A DNA stretch of 17,082 nt from Candidatus Woesearchaeota archaeon. Its GTDB lineage: Archaea > Nanobdellota > Nanobdellia > Woesearchaeales > JACPBV01. The position numbers and the translations under genes were made by a program. Below, piece after piece: positions 6,037 to 12,439 of this stretch (within the stretch, counting starts at the first letter, position 1; each line of letters starts with the position of its first letter). The DNA lies in assembly GCA_016180165.1 (NCBI GenBank), contig JACPBU010000128.1, forward strand, positions 1 through 17,082, written 5' to 3'. Below the pieces are notes generated by a model, which saw only the letters and a list, made by a program, of their open reading frames with translations, had not been told where the DNA came from and did no database searches.

Positions 6037-6075
6037 CCGGCCATATCTCTTAACTACCTATGGGGGTCAGTTAGA

Positions 6076-7083
6076 GTGGATGATGCTCATTTGGTTCTCA
6101 ACAAGCTAAGGGAAGGTACCGCTGCTTTAGATGAGCGTCCTTCTACGCTTGGAGTAAGATTTCAGGGATATGGCATCCCCAACTCTCTCGAAACGCGTGG
6201 CCAATACCGCCTCATGATGGTCGAATCGGGAGAATTTTGCGGTCTTGGCTCTTTTCTCTTCCATGAGGAGATGTTTATTTTTCCGTCAAATGGCGGAGGC
6301 AGGTTGATTGACATCCTCAACACGCATGGCATGGTCCCCATCGTTAAGGTGGATGAGGGGTTGGAAAAAGCAGGGGAAGGCAACGCAGAATGGAGGACAA
6401 GGGGGTTAGGGGAGTTTCCGGGAAGGATTGAAGGGTATAAGGATTTGGGCATTCTTGGAACAAAATGGAGAGAGCTCTTTATCCTTGATGACCAAGGTCA
6501 TCCCTCTAGAGGCATAGTCGAGGAGGGAGCCAGGCGGCTAGCTCGCTTTTCGAAAATTTCTGGAGATGCCGGGTTTTTTTCATTTCCTGAGCCGGAGATA
6601 GAAAGGGACAAGGCAGCCTATGGGGCTGAAAAGATGAGAGAGGTTTATGGCCCGATTCTCCAGGAGGTTGTTGGCGCTTTTATTGATGAACATGTTGATT
6701 TGGGGAAAGTATTTTTTAAAGTTAACCTTATTGCGCCGTCTAAGGGGAGCAAAGAGGCGTTTGTCCCAAGTATTTCGGGAGAGATGACTTACCATCTTCT
6801 CAAAAAAGCATTTCCTTCAGGGATAGGAGGGATAAAATTCTTGTCAGGAGGAATTCCGCGCAAAGATTACCTTACGGCGCTATCTCTTATGAGAAATCGT
6901 TATGCGGCTGAAGCGCCATGGCATTTTTCCTTTTCCGCCGGAAGGGCATTGCAGGAGGAGGTCCTTCCCCTGTTTGCCAAATGGTATAAAGGGCAAACTT
7001 CTGAACAGAAGACTTTTGCCCAGGAAGCATTCCGCCAAGCCGTCAAGGAGCATGCTCTTGCCATGAAAGGAGAGTATAAATGA
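6076..7083 (+). CDS. Class I fructose-bisphosphate aldolase, classical type
   Basis: The 335-residue protein belongs to the classical class I aldolase family that includes the animal muscle enzyme. It cleaves fructose 1,6-bisphosphate to glyceraldehyde 3-phosphate and dihydroxyacetone phosphate through a lysine Schiff base. Counterparts of the rabbit active-site residues are visible: D19 (ALDERPSTLG), K91 (VKVDEGL), K130 (GTKWREL), E172 and E174 (FPEPEI), Schiff-base K215 (FFKVNL), S257 (FLSGG) and R290 (FSAGRALQ). Changes include LDER for ADES, and there is no C-terminal tyrosine tail: the protein ends at KGEYK. GTG 6076 is preferred because GGGGGT lies 8 nt upstream and the family N-terminus begins here. 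Archaea usually use a shorter, unrelated-looking DhnA-type class I aldolase, so horizontal gain is likely. Confidence 0.85.
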   Translation: MDDAHLVLNKLREGTAALDERPSTLGVRFQGYGIPNSLETRGQYRLMMVESGEFCGLGSFLFHEEMFIFPSNGGGRLIDILNTHGMVPIVKVDEGLEKAGEGNAEWRTRGLGEFPGRIEGYKDLGILGTKWRELFILDDQGHPSRGIVEEGARRLARFSKISGDAGFFSFPEPEIERDKAAYGAEKMREVYGPILQEVVGAFIDEHVDLGKVFFKVNLIAPSKGSKEAFVPSISGEMTYHLLKKAFPSGIGGIKFLSGGIPRKDYLTALSLMRNRYAAEAPWHFSFSAGRALQEEVLPLFAKWYKGQTSEQKTFAQEAFRQAVKEHALAMKGEYK

Positions 7084-7250
7084 TTTCATTGATATCTTAA
7101 ACAGGATTCATACTCCGGAGCTGGTTGCCGAGCGAAGCGAGCGCAACTAGGAAAATCCTCAGATTTTCTGTTGGAGATGGCCGGTTTTTATTGATAAGCC
7201 TAGCCCGGCTGAAAGCGAGATTTTGAACGGAGCTTCAATCCAAAGCAAAC
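7084..7250. other. Intergenic region with GAA-loop hairpin and stem-loop
   Basis: CTGGTTGC (about 7121-7128) can pair with GCAACTAG (7143-7150) around a GC-GAA-GC core, giving an 8-bp stem with one G-T pair. It is followed by GAAAATC-CTCA-GATTTTC (about 7152-7169), a 7-bp stem with a 4-nt loop. They could form the 3' end of the aldolase mRNA or be a dispersed repeat. No gene is seen here. Confidence 0.4.
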
Positions 7251-7258
7251 TATTTAAA
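7251..7258 (+). promoter_or_regulatory. TATA element of the glutamate dehydrogenase gene
   Basis: TATTTAAA is centred about 27 bp upstream of the ATG at 7281, predicting a leaderless mRNA. No Shine-Dalgarno site is present. Confidence 0.6.
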
Positions 7259-7280
7259 GAGCAAAGTTTTATGCAATGGT

Positions 7281-8579
7281 ATGGCCAAGGCAATTGAATC
7301 AGGCTCGATCTTTGAAAACACCAAAAAGCTCTTCCATCATGCTTTGAAGCATGTTAAGCTGAGCGAGGATGCACTGAAGATCTTGGAGAAGCCAAAGTCG
7401 GTGCTGGAAGTCGGCATCCCTGTTAGGATGGATGACGGCAGGCTTGAAGTTTTTACCGGATACAGGGTGCATCACAACGACTTGCTGGGGCCTACCAAAG
7501 GGGGGATTAGATACCATCCCGCAGTAACCCTTGACGAGATAAAGTCTTTGGCTTTTCTGATGATGATGAAATGCGCAGTCGTAGGGATTCCCTTTGGGGG
7601 CGCAAAAGGGGGGATTACTGTTGATCCGAAGCACCTGTCCAGGAAAGAGCTTGAGCGGCTGAGCAGGGCATACATCCGCGCTATATACGAATTCATCGGC
7701 CCTGATGTTGATATCCCTGCGCCTGACGTCTACACGAATGAGATGATCATGGGGTGGATGGCAGATGAATATAACAAGATCTCAAGGAAGCTGACGCCCG
7801 CAGTGATAACGGGAAAACCGGTAAGCCTTGGGGGGAGTTTGGGAAGGGATGATGCAACTGCACGGGGAGCTTACTACATCCTCAAGGAATATGCAAAGAA
7901 AAAAAAGCTCGATGAGAAAAAACTGACCGTCGCTGTGCAGGGCTTCGGGAATGCAGGGTTTCATATCGCAAAACTGCTCCATGCAGACGGCTACCGGATT
8001 GTCGGCCTGAGCGATTCGCAGGGCGGCATCTACACAAAAAACGGCAGGCTTGATCCTGATTCGATCATGAAGGTAAAGCAGCACAAGGGGAAGCTTGAGG
8101 GGGTATACTGCGTCGGGACTGTCTGCGATATCATCGACCATAAGAAGATAAGCAATGAAGAAGTGCTTGAGCTGCCTGTTGATATCCTGATTCCTGCTGC
8201 AATCGAAAACCAGATTACCGGAAGGAATGCTGGTAAAATAAAAGCGACCCTCATCTGTGAGATAGCGAACGGGCCGGCCACTCCCGAAGCAGATGAATTT
8301 TTGAGGAACAAGAAAACCATCATCCCAGACATCCTTGCAAATGCAGGCGGGGTGACGGTAAGCTATTTTGAATGGGTGCAGAACCGTGCAGGGAATTATT
8401 GGACTCTTGAGAGAGTGCATAAGAAGCTTAAAGAGTTTATGGTCAACGCATTTAATGGAGTCACGAGCCTTGCTGAAGAAAAAAAGATTGACCTTCGCAC
8501 AGCGGCGTATGCCTACGCTTCCGGAAGGCTTCTCAGAGCAATCGAGGCAAAAGGCACCACAGAATATTTCAGGGAATGA
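7281..8579 (+). CDS. gdhA: Glutamate dehydrogenase (hexameric, archaeal/bacterial small type)
   Basis: The 432-residue enzyme has the normal length for the approximately 420-residue archaeal and bacterial glutamate dehydrogenases. It interconverts glutamate with 2-oxoglutarate and ammonia using NAD(P). The substrate domain shows GPTKGGIRYHP (70-80), K97, and the catalytic lysine K109 in PFGGAKGGI, with D149 in PAPDVYT. The nucleotide domain begins near 190 and carries the Rossmann motif QGFGNAG (220-226). The glutamate-pocket region LANAGGVTVSYFEWVQN is complete near the C-terminus. ATG 7281 follows a TATA element at leaderless distance; two other nearby ATGs (7271, 7276) are out of frame. 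The YkgJ gene follows 6 bp after the stop, which suggests co-transcription. The enzyme links central carbon to nitrogen and supplies glutamate, the substrate of the NAGS-like gene at 10448. Confidence 0.97.
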   Translation: MAKAIESGSIFENTKKLFHHALKHVKLSEDALKILEKPKSVLEVGIPVRMDDGRLEVFTGYRVHHNDLLGPTKGGIRYHPAVTLDEIKSLAFLMMMKCAVVGIPFGGAKGGITVDPKHLSRKELERLSRAYIRAIYEFIGPDVDIPAPDVYTNEMIMGWMADEYNKISRKLTPAVITGKPVSLGGSLGRDDATARGAYYILKEYAKKKKLDEKKLTVAVQGFGNAGFHIAKLLHADGYRIVGLSDSQGGIYTKNGRLDPDSIMKVKQHKGKLEGVYCVGTVCDIIDHKKISNEEVLELPVDILIPAAIENQITGRNAGKIKATLICEIANGPATPEADEFLRNKKTIIPDILANAGGVTVSYFEWVQNRAGNYWTLERVHKKLKEFMVNAFNGVTSLAEEKKIDLRTAAYAYASGRLLRAIEAKGTTEYFRE

Positions 8580-8585
8580 GGGATC

Positions 8586-9212
8586 ATGAAAAGAGTCGGG
8601 GAAGTTTCTTTTGGGCCTTTGGCTTCTGCACGCTTACCTTCTGAACGCCTACCTTCCGTACTCCTACCTTCCGTTCATCGAAAATCTCCCCTCAAAAAAA
8701 GCTTGTCAATTTTACCAATCATACGCAGCACGCCTCTTGACAAAATCCTTTCACTGGCTCCACCTTGCTCCTGCAGCCACTGCCGGCACGGATGCACGAT
8801 GGGCTCCGGTATGCTTGCAAAAGAAGATTTTGCCCCGATGGCTGAGTTTTTAGGAGTTTCTGGGTCGCAATTGAGGGAACAATTTCTGGAAACTGTTGAG
8901 CTTTTTGGGAAAGAGCATTTCCGCCCAAAGATTTTGAGGAAAGAGGGAAAGCCTTATGGGCAATGCATCTTTTTTTCCGGCGACGGGAAATGCAAAGTGC
9001 ATCCTGCTAAGCCATTGCAGTGCAGGGTTGCGATGGGGTGCAAGCCTTATGGCGAGGAATTGATGCTGTGGTTTCAGGAGAATTATCTGGTGGATTGGAA
9101 GGATAAGCAAAGCATCAGGGAGTTTGAGGGGTATGTGGGGGCTGGGGGGAAGGCATTGCCGAATAAAAAGATTGAAAAGAAAAAAGAAAGAATATCCCCT
9201 AAGAGGAGTTAG
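8586..9212 (+). CDS. YkgJ-family cysteine-cluster (zinc/iron-chelating) protein
   Basis: The protein is 208 residues as drawn. Eight cysteines lie in the pattern of the YkgJ/CxxCxxCC family: C61, C63, C66 and C70 (CSCSHCRHGC), C127 (GQCIFF), C136 and C146 (GKCKVHPAKPLQC), and C152. These should bind an Fe-S cluster or zinc; the cellular role is unknown. The C-terminus is Lys-rich. The first 60 residues are unusual: a 15-bp tandem repeat encodes a repeated (R/L)LPS motif (16-30), and no family-like sequence appears before about residue 45. ATG 8586, just after the gdhA stop, has GAGGG very close to it. A later non-ATG start, such as TTG near 8703, is possible. Its 3' end overlaps the convergent lipoprotein gene by 14 bp. 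Confidence 0.8.
   Translation: MKRVGEVSFGPLASARLPSERLPSVLLPSVHRKSPLKKSLSILPIIRSTPLDKILSLAPPCSCSHCRHGCTMGSGMLAKEDFAPMAEFLGVSGSQLREQFLETVELFGKEHFRPKILRKEGKPYGQCIFFSGDGKCKVHPAKPLQCRVAMGCKPYGEELMLWFQENYLVDWKDKQSIREFEGYVGAGGKALPNKKIEKKKERISPKRS
8631..8675. repeat. 15-bp tandem repeat, three copies
   Basis: The units CGCTTACCTTCTGAA, CGCCTACCTTCCGTA and CTCCTACCTTCCGTT are adjacent. A more diverged unit may precede them (8616-8630). In the YkgJ frame each unit gives five residues (RLPSE, RLPSV, LLPSV). Confidence 0.8.
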
Positions 9213-9585
9213 TAATATTCCCGACGGTCTGAGTTAGATTTCCAACTGCCATCGAAAGGTTGCTTAGATTTGAAGAAATACGGGAGATGTTTATTATTAT
9301 ATCCCCGATAGTTTCATTTAGTGCAATAATTGTCCCATTTATCTGGCTGACTTCGCTATCCACACTCCCAACTGTGCCGTTCAGGCCTAGGACATTTGAT
9401 TCGAGCTGGACAATGCGGTCTTTCATATCTCCCACTCTGCTGGTTATTTCATTTATTTTTGTATCCACTTCCTGCTTGGTATAAACCGTCTGACCGCTTA
9501 CCCTTACAGCCTCTCCGCTTGTCTGGCAGCCGGCAAGAAATAGCAAGCTTACCAAAATCCAGATTCCAATTATCTGTTTCTTCAT
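9199..9585 (-). CDS. Coiled-coil lipoprotein dense in N-glycosylation sequons
   Basis: The 128-residue protein has a signal segment (5-17) and lipobox LAGC with Cys 20, so it should be lipid-anchored on the outer face. Residues 35-125 have a heptad-like hydrophobic pattern typical of a long coiled coil, resembling Lpp-type proteins in shape, though no homology is claimed. Nine N-X-S/T sequons occupy the last 60 residues: N69, N83, N90, N99, N106, N109, N116, N123 and N126. Many are spaced 7 residues apart. The start is fixed by GGAGGAGG (9593-9600). A TATA-like TTTTTATG (9624-9631, minus strand) gives a short leader. The stop lies inside the 3' end of the convergent YkgJ gene. The function is unknown; a cell-surface spacer or glycan-bearing stalk is a reasonable guess. 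Confidence 0.8.
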   Translation of the reverse strand: MKKQIIGIWILVSLLFLAGCQTSGEAVRVSGQTVYTKQEVDTKINEITSRVGDMKDRIVQLESNVLGLNGTVGSVDSEVSQINGTIIALNETIGDIIINISRISSNLSNLSMAVGNLTQTVGNITNSS

Positions 9586-9623
9586 TTTTCAGCCTCCTCC
9601 GAGTAAAAATTGCAGTGAAGGCA

Positions 9624-9631
9624 CATAAAAA
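9624..9631 (-). promoter_or_regulatory. TATA element of the lipoprotein gene
   Basis: The minus strand reads TTTTTATG, about 43 bp before the ATG at 9585. The predicted start is near 9602, leaving a short leader that just includes the GGAGGAGG site. Confidence 0.45.
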
Positions 9632-9700
9632 TTGAACGAAAATGCCTTCGATTAGAAAGATAAAAACCCCAGAGGTATATATATATATCGTTTCTTTTTC

Positions 9701-10333
9701 CTAAAACCTTAATACCTGCATCGCTTTCCCCACATCATTTTCCGAAATTAGAAAGATAGTGTCAGTCCAGCAGCTTAGGGTTTCTACGATGTTGATATTG
9801 TTTTCGCCGAACAGAGAGCAGAGATAGGCGTAGGTTCCCGGTGTTGCCTCAATCTCAGGCGGGCTTTTGATGATAATCTCTGCAAGATTCAGGTTTTCGG
9901 TTATGATGCGCTGCCTGCAGTGCTTCCTGATGAGCGGAAGGGCATCTTCTTCGGTAATGATGGTGATTGCAGACAATCCCTCGACATAGCGGTACATGGC
10001 TTTCTTTTTCTTTATCTCGGATTCCAGGGCAGCGATGGTCTCAGCAAGGATGCTTCTCTCCAGCACAACTGCAATGACTTTGTTTTTTATCTCAACTTTG
10101 CTTTTCTTCAGGATTTCGAGTATGCTCTTTTCAGCAGTATCATCGTTTGTCAGCTTTCTTTTCAGGCGGCGGCAGGCTATGAGTATTGCGTGGAAATCTT
10201 TTTTCGGGCCGAGGCTAAGCTCATGGGCGATTGTTCTTGAGAGCGAAGAGTAATTGATAAGCCCATTCTTCAGGCAGTCTTTGACAGACGGATGGCTGAT
10301 AACAAAGCTTTCGGCCTGCTTGGTGATGCTCAT
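9701..10333 (-). CDS. ACT-domain protein, probable amino-acid-sensing regulator
   Basis: The 210-residue protein has three parts. Residues 1-60 are helical (VISHPSVKDCLKNGLINYSSLSRTIAHEL), resembling a small helix-turn-helix or adaptor domain. Residues about 83-157 look like a diverged ACT-like unit. Residues about 160-210 form a recognisable ACT domain of the aspartokinase type (PGTYAYLCSLFGENNINIVE, then DTIFLISENDVGKAMQVL). ACT domains bind small ligands, usually amino acids. Similar stand-alone proteins occur in archaea without a defined role. It is divergent from the NAGS/NAGK-like gene at 10448, so regulation of that gene or protein by an amino acid is possible. A TATA element at 10356-10363 places the start at a leaderless distance. 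Confidence 0.75.
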   Translation of the reverse strand: MSITKQAESFVISHPSVKDCLKNGLINYSSLSRTIAHELSLGPKKDFHAILIACRRLKRKLTNDDTAEKSILEILKKSKVEIKNKVIAVVLERSILAETIAALESEIKKKKAMYRYVEGLSAITIITEEDALPLIRKHCRQRIITENLNLAEIIIKSPPEIEATPGTYAYLCSLFGENNINIVETLSCWTDTIFLISENDVGKAMQVLRF

Positions 10334-10355
10334 GCCGGGGGAAAAAGTGCGCTTC

Positions 10356-10363
10356 TATTTAAA
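10356..10363 (-). promoter_or_regulatory. TATA element of the ACT-domain gene
   Basis: TTTAAATA on the minus strand is centred about 26 bp upstream of the ATG at 10333. Confidence 0.6.
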
Positions 10364-10376
10364 TGTTTCATTTTGG

Positions 10377-10394
10377 ACAATTTTGTTTAATTGT
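10377..10394. promoter_or_regulatory. Inverted repeat ACAATT-N6-AATTGT in the divergent promoter
   Basis: The repeat surrounds the TATA-like GTTTAATT that fits the NAGS/NAGK gene (start near 10413, leader about 35 nt). It lies close to the divergent ACT-gene TATA element. A binding site controlling one or both genes is possible. The sequence is A/T-rich, so chance is not excluded. Confidence 0.3.
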
Positions 10395-10447
10395 GTTTTA
10401 AGCGGGGCATCAGATTTAAGAATGGGGCAGTTTGTCCTGAGGTAACA

Positions 10448-11815
10448 ATGAAAAAAGAGATTGAGTTCCTAAAATTGTTCCCCGGGGGGACAACTACTGG
10501 CGAGATAGCTCATTTTCTCAATCTCTTCTCATCCCTGCCACCAGAAAAATTTGCAGTCATCAAAGTAAGCGGCGCCTGCCTTGAGGGCTCCCTTGATGGA
10601 ATTGCAAAAGATATAGCTGAGCTTCAAGATTTAGGGCTGTTTCCAACCACCCTTTATGGATGGGGGGCGAAATTAACAGCACGGCTCGATCAGCTGGGGA
10701 TAGAAAGCAGATTTATAGAAGGGGACCGCTATACTGATAAAGCTGTGATCGGGGAAGTTAAAAAAATTGCCGAAGAACATGGCCGAACGCTTGCGGCCTC
10801 AATCAATACATACGGCGGGGCTGCCAGATATATTGGGCCAGAGCAGGGCATCATCACTGCCAAACCCAAAGGGGGGCAGTATGGCACCCATAATGGGCAG
10901 ATTATCCGTGTTAATACCCACCTTATTTTAAAGACTGCTGGTGAAAAGATTGTTCCTATTGTCTCGCCTCTTGGAATTTCGGAAGATGGCGAAATGGTGC
11001 TTAACATCAATGCCGCAACATCAGGGGCACATATCGTGGCGGCGCTTGATCCGACCAAATATCTGCTGGTAACCTCCTCCGGGGGAGTATTGTCCTCCAA
11101 TGGAGCAATCATCAATGAGATTAATCTCCGCAAGCAGCTTGCCCTGATGACAGAGCAGGGCATCATTTCCGGAGGGATGCTTAAGAATGTTAAAGAGGCG
11201 CAGCAGAGCCTTGAAATTCTGGCAGATTCAGAAGAGCACAGTGTTCAGATTGTCGGCCCTGAAAACCTGTTTCCTGAACTGTTTACTAAAAAGGGGGCAG
11301 GAACGTTCATCAAGCTGGGATATGTAATACAACCTCAACAAATGAGGGGGGAGTTTTTTAAGCAGTTTGGAGATCTGGCTCTTGCCTCATTTGGCGAAGC
11401 ATTAAACAAGGATTATTTCCCAAAGGCGGTAAGCCAAAATGCCCAGCTGTTCATTGAACGGAACGGGAAGGGGGGCGCACTGATGATTCCCCATCCAGGA
11501 GAAGGGCTGCCGCCCTATCTTGATGTGATTGCAGTCCATCCACAATATGCCGGCAATGGGCTTGGAAAAGAGCTGATCCAGGCAATGATTGAGTTTCAGG
11601 GACCGAATGGAAAGCTTTTCTGGAGAACACTGAATGATCTCAGAAAAAGAAGTAAAGCTATTGGGCTTTACACTGCGGTTGCTGACGGAAGCCAAACTTT
11701 TACCGGCCCAGGAGGAAAATCCTATATGGGATTTTTTATCAACCTGGCCCATGAAGAGCGCGGGAAAGCCCTGCAATATATGGCAGGCAAACCTTCCAAC
11801 TTTGAGGGGCATTGA
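10448..11815 (+). CDS. Bifunctional-type N-acetylglutamate synthase/kinase
   Basis: The 455-residue protein has an N-terminal amino acid kinase domain (about 1-290) and a C-terminal NAT acetyltransferase domain (about 300-435). This is the architecture of Xanthomonas-type and vertebrate-type NAGS and NAGS/NAGK enzymes. Kinase motifs include VIKVSG (37-42), YGWG in place of the usual HGGGP/HGAGP loop (70-73), LGIESRFIEGDRYTD (83-97), IVSPLGISEDGEMVLNINA (171-189) and the SGGML motif (241-245). The NAT part shows LDVIAVHPQYAGNGLG (358-373), the acetyl-CoA loop, and KLFWRTLND (389-397). It should acetylate glutamate and may also phosphorylate the product, the first steps to arginine or ornithine. 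GAGGT 5 nt upstream sets the ATG at 10448. No other arginine genes are nearby. A single-function NAGS is possible. Confidence 0.82.
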   Translation: MKKEIEFLKLFPGGTTTGEIAHFLNLFSSLPPEKFAVIKVSGACLEGSLDGIAKDIAELQDLGLFPTTLYGWGAKLTARLDQLGIESRFIEGDRYTDKAVIGEVKKIAEEHGRTLAASINTYGGAARYIGPEQGIITAKPKGGQYGTHNGQIIRVNTHLILKTAGEKIVPIVSPLGISEDGEMVLNINAATSGAHIVAALDPTKYLLVTSSGGVLSSNGAIINEINLRKQLALMTEQGIISGGMLKNVKEAQQSLEILADSEEHSVQIVGPENLFPELFTKKGAGTFIKLGYVIQPQQMRGEFFKQFGDLALASFGEALNKDYFPKAVSQNAQLFIERNGKGGALMIPHPGEGLPPYLDVIAVHPQYAGNGLGKELIQAMIEFQGPNGKLFWRTLNDLRKRSKAIGLYTAVADGSQTFTGPGGKSYMGFFINLAHEERGKALQYMAGKPSNFEGH

Positions 11816-11835
11816 TTTGCCATCTTTGGTAAATG

Positions 11836-11866
11836 CCCAATTTTTTCCATTGGGAAAATTTTCTTT
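11836..11866 (+). terminator. Hairpin plus T-rich terminator
   Basis: CCCAAT (11836-11841) pairs with ATTGGG (11849-11854) and is followed by AAAATTTTCTTTCT. It lies 20 bp after the NAGS/NAGK stop. Confidence 0.5.
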
Positions 11867-11917
11867 CTGCCCGATTGCACCTTCCATTCTCGCAACTTCT
11901 ATGTTTGTTTCACAACA

Positions 11918-11925
11918 TTTAAATA
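11918..11925 (+). promoter_or_regulatory. TATA element of the thioredoxin-fold gene
   Basis: TTTAAATA predicts a start near 11947, leaving a leader of about 30 nt that begins in the palindrome at 11946-11958. Confidence 0.6.
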
Positions 11926-11945
11926 AAGGCTCAGTTCACTGCCAT

Positions 11946-11958
11946 CTGTAATTTACAG
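11946..11958. promoter_or_regulatory. Perfect 13-bp palindrome at the predicted transcription start
   Basis: CTGTAA-T-TTACAG overlaps the predicted start of the thioredoxin-fold gene. It could be an operator, or a small 5' stem in the mRNA. Confidence 0.4.
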
Positions 11959-11978
11959 GATTCAAAAGGTCAACCAAG

Positions 11979-12416
11979 ATGCTCAGCCAGGAAAAACAGC
12001 GCCAGCTTGCAGAGGAAGATAAGAAACGGGAAGAGGAGAAGAGGCAGGCTGAAGAGGCTTCAGTGCAGCATCAGTCTTTCCTGAAGGCTAAAAAGTTTAA
12101 GGTTTGGAGCATCATCGTTATAATCCTTCTTTTGATTTTTGGCGCATTTGCCTTTGCAAGGAGCAGGCCGGGCAAATGGGATAAGTTTGCCGACTGCCTC
12201 ACGGAGAAAGGGATGGTCATGTATGGCGCCATCGAATGGTGCAGCTACACACAGAAGCAGGCCGCGATGTTTGGAAGATCGTTCAAGAGGCTGGATTACC
12301 GGGACCATAGCAAGCTGCCAGGGATCAAGAAGACTCCCACATGGGTTTTTAAGGGAGAATGGCTTGAAGGGGTGCAGAGCTTTGAGAGGGGACTTTGCTT
12401 TCCTGAACTTGGCTGA
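11979..12416 (+). CDS. Membrane-anchored thioredoxin-fold protein lacking CxxC
   Basis: The 145-residue protein has a charged, coiled-coil-like N-terminus (1-36; Lys, Glu, Gln), one membrane helix (about 42-60) and an extracytoplasmic thioredoxin-fold domain (66-145). The domain resembles the thioredoxin-like module often fused or linked to VKOR: ADCLTEKGMVMYGAIEWC (71-88), then TPTWVFKGEWLEG with the expected cis-proline (P120). The active site normally reads CxxC, but here it is C88-S-Y-T91, so only one catalytic cysteine remains. Other cysteines are C73 and C140. Disulfide exchange would need to use C88 alone or pair it with C73 or C140; alternatively the protein is non-catalytic. The ATG at 11979 follows a weak AAGGTC site. 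No VKOR or DsbB gene is in the window. Confidence 0.75.
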   Translation: MLSQEKQRQLAEEDKKREEEKRQAEEASVQHQSFLKAKKFKVWSIIVIILLLIFGAFAFARSRPGKWDKFADCLTEKGMVMYGAIEWCSYTQKQAAMFGRSFKRLDYRDHSKLPGIKKTPTWVFKGEWLEGVQSFERGLCFPELG

Positions 12417-12439
12417 TAACCATTCTTTGGCTGTAATCT

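Noticed and set aside
6007..6075. Upstream GTG extension of the aldolase (23 extra residues)
   Set aside because: It would translate the TATA region at 6019-6036, and the extra residues have no counterpart in the aldolase family; GTG 6076 has a nearby GGGGGT.
7782..8420. 212-codon minus-strand frame opposite gdhA
   Set aside because: It is a long shadow frame within a clearly coding glutamate dehydrogenase gene.
9674..9690. TA dinucleotide run taken as a strong promoter
   Set aside because: It lies downstream of the ACT gene and about 90 bp from the lipoprotein start, too far for that gene; a simple repeat or terminator-adjacent sequence is more likely.
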